The notes under the pieces are model-generated. The model saw nothing but the letters and a program-made list of their open reading frames with translations. It was not told the DNA's origin and searched no databases. Shown here piece by piece: positions 19,298 through 21,033 of a stretch of DNA of 21,033 nt. The position numbers were made by a program, and so were the translations under genes. Each line of letters starts with the position of its first letter. Position 1 is the stretch's first letter. Origin of the DNA: a virus; IMG/VR virus record IMGVR_UViG_3300022074_000456, positions 1-21,033 of that record, one strand, 5' to 3'.

Positions 19298-20140
19298 ATG
19301 GCTGAAGAACAACAGGTAGCGGAAGCTCCAGTAGAAACTGGGCAAGCTCCGTCTGAAGATTGGAAAGCAAGCTTACCAGACGATATAAAAGATAATCAAT
19401 TAATACATAACTTAGAAAGTGTAGAAGCATTAGCTAAAACAGCAATCCATGCACAGAGTATGGTAGGAGCGGATAAAGTTCCTGTGCCGGGTCGATGGGC
19501 AAATGATACGGATTGGGATAATGTCTACACCAAACTAGGTAAACCTGAAAATGCAGAAGGCTATAAGCTAGAAGTAAAAGAAGGTGTTAAAGTAGATAAA
19601 GATATAGAAGGGTGGTATCGAGGACTAGCTCATAAAGCAGGTCTCAACGATAGACAAGCAAATACTATTTTTCAGGAATACATGGCAAAGGAAGCAGAAC
19701 TACAATCTGCCAATGCTCCACCTAGTGAAGAACAACTAGAAATAAAAAGAGGAGAAGCAGAACTGTCCTTAAAAAAAGAATGGGGTAAGGCATACGATAA
19801 TAAAATGAAGGAAGCAAGAAACGTATTAGAAGAATTTGCTCCGAAAGAATTTGATCAACTAATAACGCAGGAAGGATTACCATTAGGTAACGATCCTGCA
19901 TTTATAAAAACACTAGCCAACATAGGATCTTACATCAAAGGGAAACTAGGTGAAGATAAAATGATTGGCGGAAAACAGGAACAGCAGTATACACCTGCTG
20001 ATGCTGAAAAAGAAATTGCCGCCTTGCGTGGCGATCCTCGTGATGGAGGGGCATACTGGGATAAAAAACATCCTGATCATTTACGAACTGTACAACAAGT
20101 GCAAGAGTTAATGGAGTATATGCACCCTGAAGAGGAATAG
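19298..20140 (+). CDS. Capsid scaffolding protein
   Basis: 280 aa, very acidic N-terminus (MAEEQQVAEAPVETGQAPSE). WKASLPDDIKDNQ, then ESVEALAKTAIHAQSMVGAD and VPVPGRWANDTDWDNVYTKLG with KPENAEGYKLE are classic marks of podovirus scaffold/assembly proteins. Later comes a long helical region (ELSLKKEWGKAYDNKMKEAR) and a C-terminal helix VQQVQELMEYMHPEEE. It would fill the prohead and guide capsid assembly, then leave. It sits directly before the capsid gene. The start has AAGGAG at 19284-19289. Confidence 0.88.
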   Translation: MAEEQQVAEAPVETGQAPSEDWKASLPDDIKDNQLIHNLESVEALAKTAIHAQSMVGADKVPVPGRWANDTDWDNVYTKLGKPENAEGYKLEVKEGVKVDKDIEGWYRGLAHKAGLNDRQANTIFQEYMAKEAELQSANAPPSEEQLEIKRGEAELSLKKEWGKAYDNKMKEARNVLEEFAPKEFDQLITQEGLPLGNDPAFIKTLANIGSYIKGKLGEDKMIGGKQEQQYTPADAEKEIAALRGDPRDGGAYWDKKHPDHLRTVQQVQELMEYMHPEEE

Positions 20141-20183
20141 AATTTACAGAAGATCGTAAAGTAAGATAAGCGAAAGCCCTTAC

Positions 20184-20244
20184 CGGTAGCACCGACAGCT
20201 AAAGGTGATTAACCTTAAATATAGAAGTGTCCTGCGAAAGCAGG
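20184..20244 (+). other. Three-hairpin leader between scaffold and capsid genes
   Basis: The 153-bp gap 20141-20293 contains CGGT-AGC-ACCG (20184-20194), AAGGT-GATTA-ACCTT (20202-20216) and CCTGC-GAAA-GCAGG (20231-20244, GNRA tetraloop), then an AT-rich stretch and AAAGGAG (20280-20286) for the capsid. The T-rich bases after the last hairpin (TTTGTTTTCTT) start ten bases on, so it could be a weak terminator. Transcript processing or a stable 5' end for the highly expressed capsid mRNA is more likely. Confidence 0.45.
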
Positions 20245-20293
20245 GTAGCAATTTGTTTTCTTAATATTATTAACTATTACAAAGGAGAGCGTT

Positions 20294-21033
20294 ATGAGTA
20301 CGCAAATTACAACAGCTTTTGTAAACCAGTTTAGCAGCAACATTACCATGTTAAGTCAACAAATGGGTTCTCTATTAAGAGAAGCAGTTGATGTGGAAAG
20401 CGTTACTGGTGAGAAAGCTTTTTTCGATCAAGTAGGTTCAGCGACTGCACAAGTCAGAACCTCAAGACATGGTGATACTCCGTTAATATTAGCGGCCTAA
20501 GTAAGTAATTACTTTTGAAAAATTCGGTTAATTCAGGGAAACTCTCTAGTAGACAATCCTGAGCCAAGCCCTTATAGGGAAGGTGCAACGACTATCCAGA
20601 AATGGAGTAGAGATCAAGCGATTTCGAAAAGCCGAACATCCTAATAGGATGATGATATAGTCTTATCTTGCAGGCAACTGTAAGCAGCGAAAGCGGAGAA
20701 AGTTAGCGACTTTCTTGAAAGTATTGTAATGGAAACACCACACGCTAGAAGAATGGTAACAATGGCAACTTATGAGTATGCTGATTTAATTGACGATCCA
20801 GATAAAGTCAGACTACTTGTAGATCCAACTTCAACTTATGCAAGAGCAGCAGCGATGGCTTTAGGGAGATCCATTGATGATATTATTATATCAGCCGCAA
20901 CTGGTTCTGCTAGCACAGGTAAAGCTGGAACAACATCCACAGCACTACCATCTGGACAGAAGATTGTTCATGCAAGTGGTGGTCTAACTAAAGCAAAACT
21001 AATATCTGCTAAGAAGATATTTGATCAAAATAG
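20294..21033 (+). CDS. Major capsid protein, split by a group I intron, 3' end outside window
   Basis: Exon 1 is 20294-20483 and exon 2 is 20727-21033, still open at the window end. Exon 1 contains MSTQITTAFVNQFSSNITML, REAVDVESVTGEKAFFDQ and RTSRHGDTPL. Exon 2 contains METPHARRMVTMATYEYADL, IDDPDKVRLLVDPTSTYARA and AMALGRSIDDIIISA. Joined, they give RHGDTPL-METPHARR, matching the R-x-x-DTP-x-(I/V/M)-(D/E)-TPH-x-RR pattern I know from T7-like marine podovirus capsids. Unspliced RNA would give only 68 aa, ending at TAA 20498-20500. Codon 64 (TTA) is split after its first base. Confidence 0.88.
20484..20726 (+). ncRNA. Group I self-splicing intron (243 nt), no internal endonuclease
   Basis: Conserved core: P = TTCAGGGAAACT (from 20532), Q = AATCCTGAGCCAAGCC (20555-20570), R = AGGTGCAACGACTA (20581-20594), S = GATATAGTC (20654-20662). 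P4 is TCAGG/CCTGA and P7 is GACTA/TAGTC. Hairpins follow at 20637-20651 (P8-like), 20667-20684 (GCAA loop, P9-like) and 20697-20715 (perfect 7 bp). Splice sites follow from the guide: exon CCGU pairs with GCGG (20492-20495) with the U.G wobble at the junction, and AUUA (20488-20491) pairs with 3' exon UAAU (P10). The intron ends in G20726. No ORF of useful length lies inside. Confidence 0.92.

Noticed and set aside
20231-20262. Strong intrinsic terminator before the capsid gene
   Set aside because: The hairpin is only 5 bp and the T-rich run starts about ten bases later; a weak terminator is not excluded, but a processed leader is as likely.
20294-20500. A stand-alone 68-aa protein instead of a split capsid gene
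   Set aside because: Its sequence is the conserved N-terminus of the capsid, it stops inside a group I intron, and exon 2 continues the capsid in the same frame after splicing.

Overview
The window is a large part of a temperate, short-tailed (podovirus-like) bacteriophage or prophage genome. It is AT-rich, and the protein types suggest a marine, probably alphaproteobacterial host. The pointers are a GTA-type holin, a Cro-like protein ending in TDGAVQPNDFY, SPRY-type tail fibres, and a T7-like portal/scaffold/capsid set with a tyrosine integrase. The host is inferred; no host gene is present apart from a tRNA 3' end carried inside attP. Both window ends cut genes: a fibre gene at base 1 and the capsid gene at base 21033.

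Layout. 1-2567: fibre genes and a fibre-adjacent protein. 2564-4358: membrane proteins, holin and GH24 lysozyme. 4360-5251: a run of very small, mostly Lys/Arg-rich proteins, one with an AT-hook. 5252-5522: attP (tRNA 3' end flanked by 11-bp-spaced arm repeats) and the integrase promoter. 5523-6644: integrase. 6634-9102, leftward: excisionase-like protein, small genes, a Sak3/Rad52-like annealing protein and a PD-(D/E)XK exonuclease. 9133-9982: immunity region with divergent repressor and Cro-like genes. 9982-12410, rightward: small early genes, a methyltransferase-like protein, a zinc ribbon, a gene containing iteron-like repeats, and a DUF6362-like HTH protein. 12417-14855, leftward: an operon of eleven small unknown genes. 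14856-15315: regulatory DNA. 15316-21033: terL, two proline-rich paralogues, portal, a Bbp19-like protein, a small-terminase-like protein, scaffold, and a capsid gene interrupted by a group I intron.

Three near-identical 17-bp inverted repeats (TTGACW-CTWAM-WGTCAA) lie on the -35 boxes of the integrase, rightward early and leftward early promoters, each with a 16-bp spacer to its -10. They outline a repressor regulon that would silence all three units in a lysogen. No DNA or RNA polymerase, helicase or primase is seen between integrase and terL, so replication probably relies on host enzymes plus the annealing protein and exonuclease. A candidate origin is the repeat cluster at 11459-11623.

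The capsid gene is split by a 243-nt group I intron with no endonuclease ORF. Its P1 and P10 pairings fix the splice sites and restore a capsid-like reading frame. Family names come from memory of motifs; no database search was possible.
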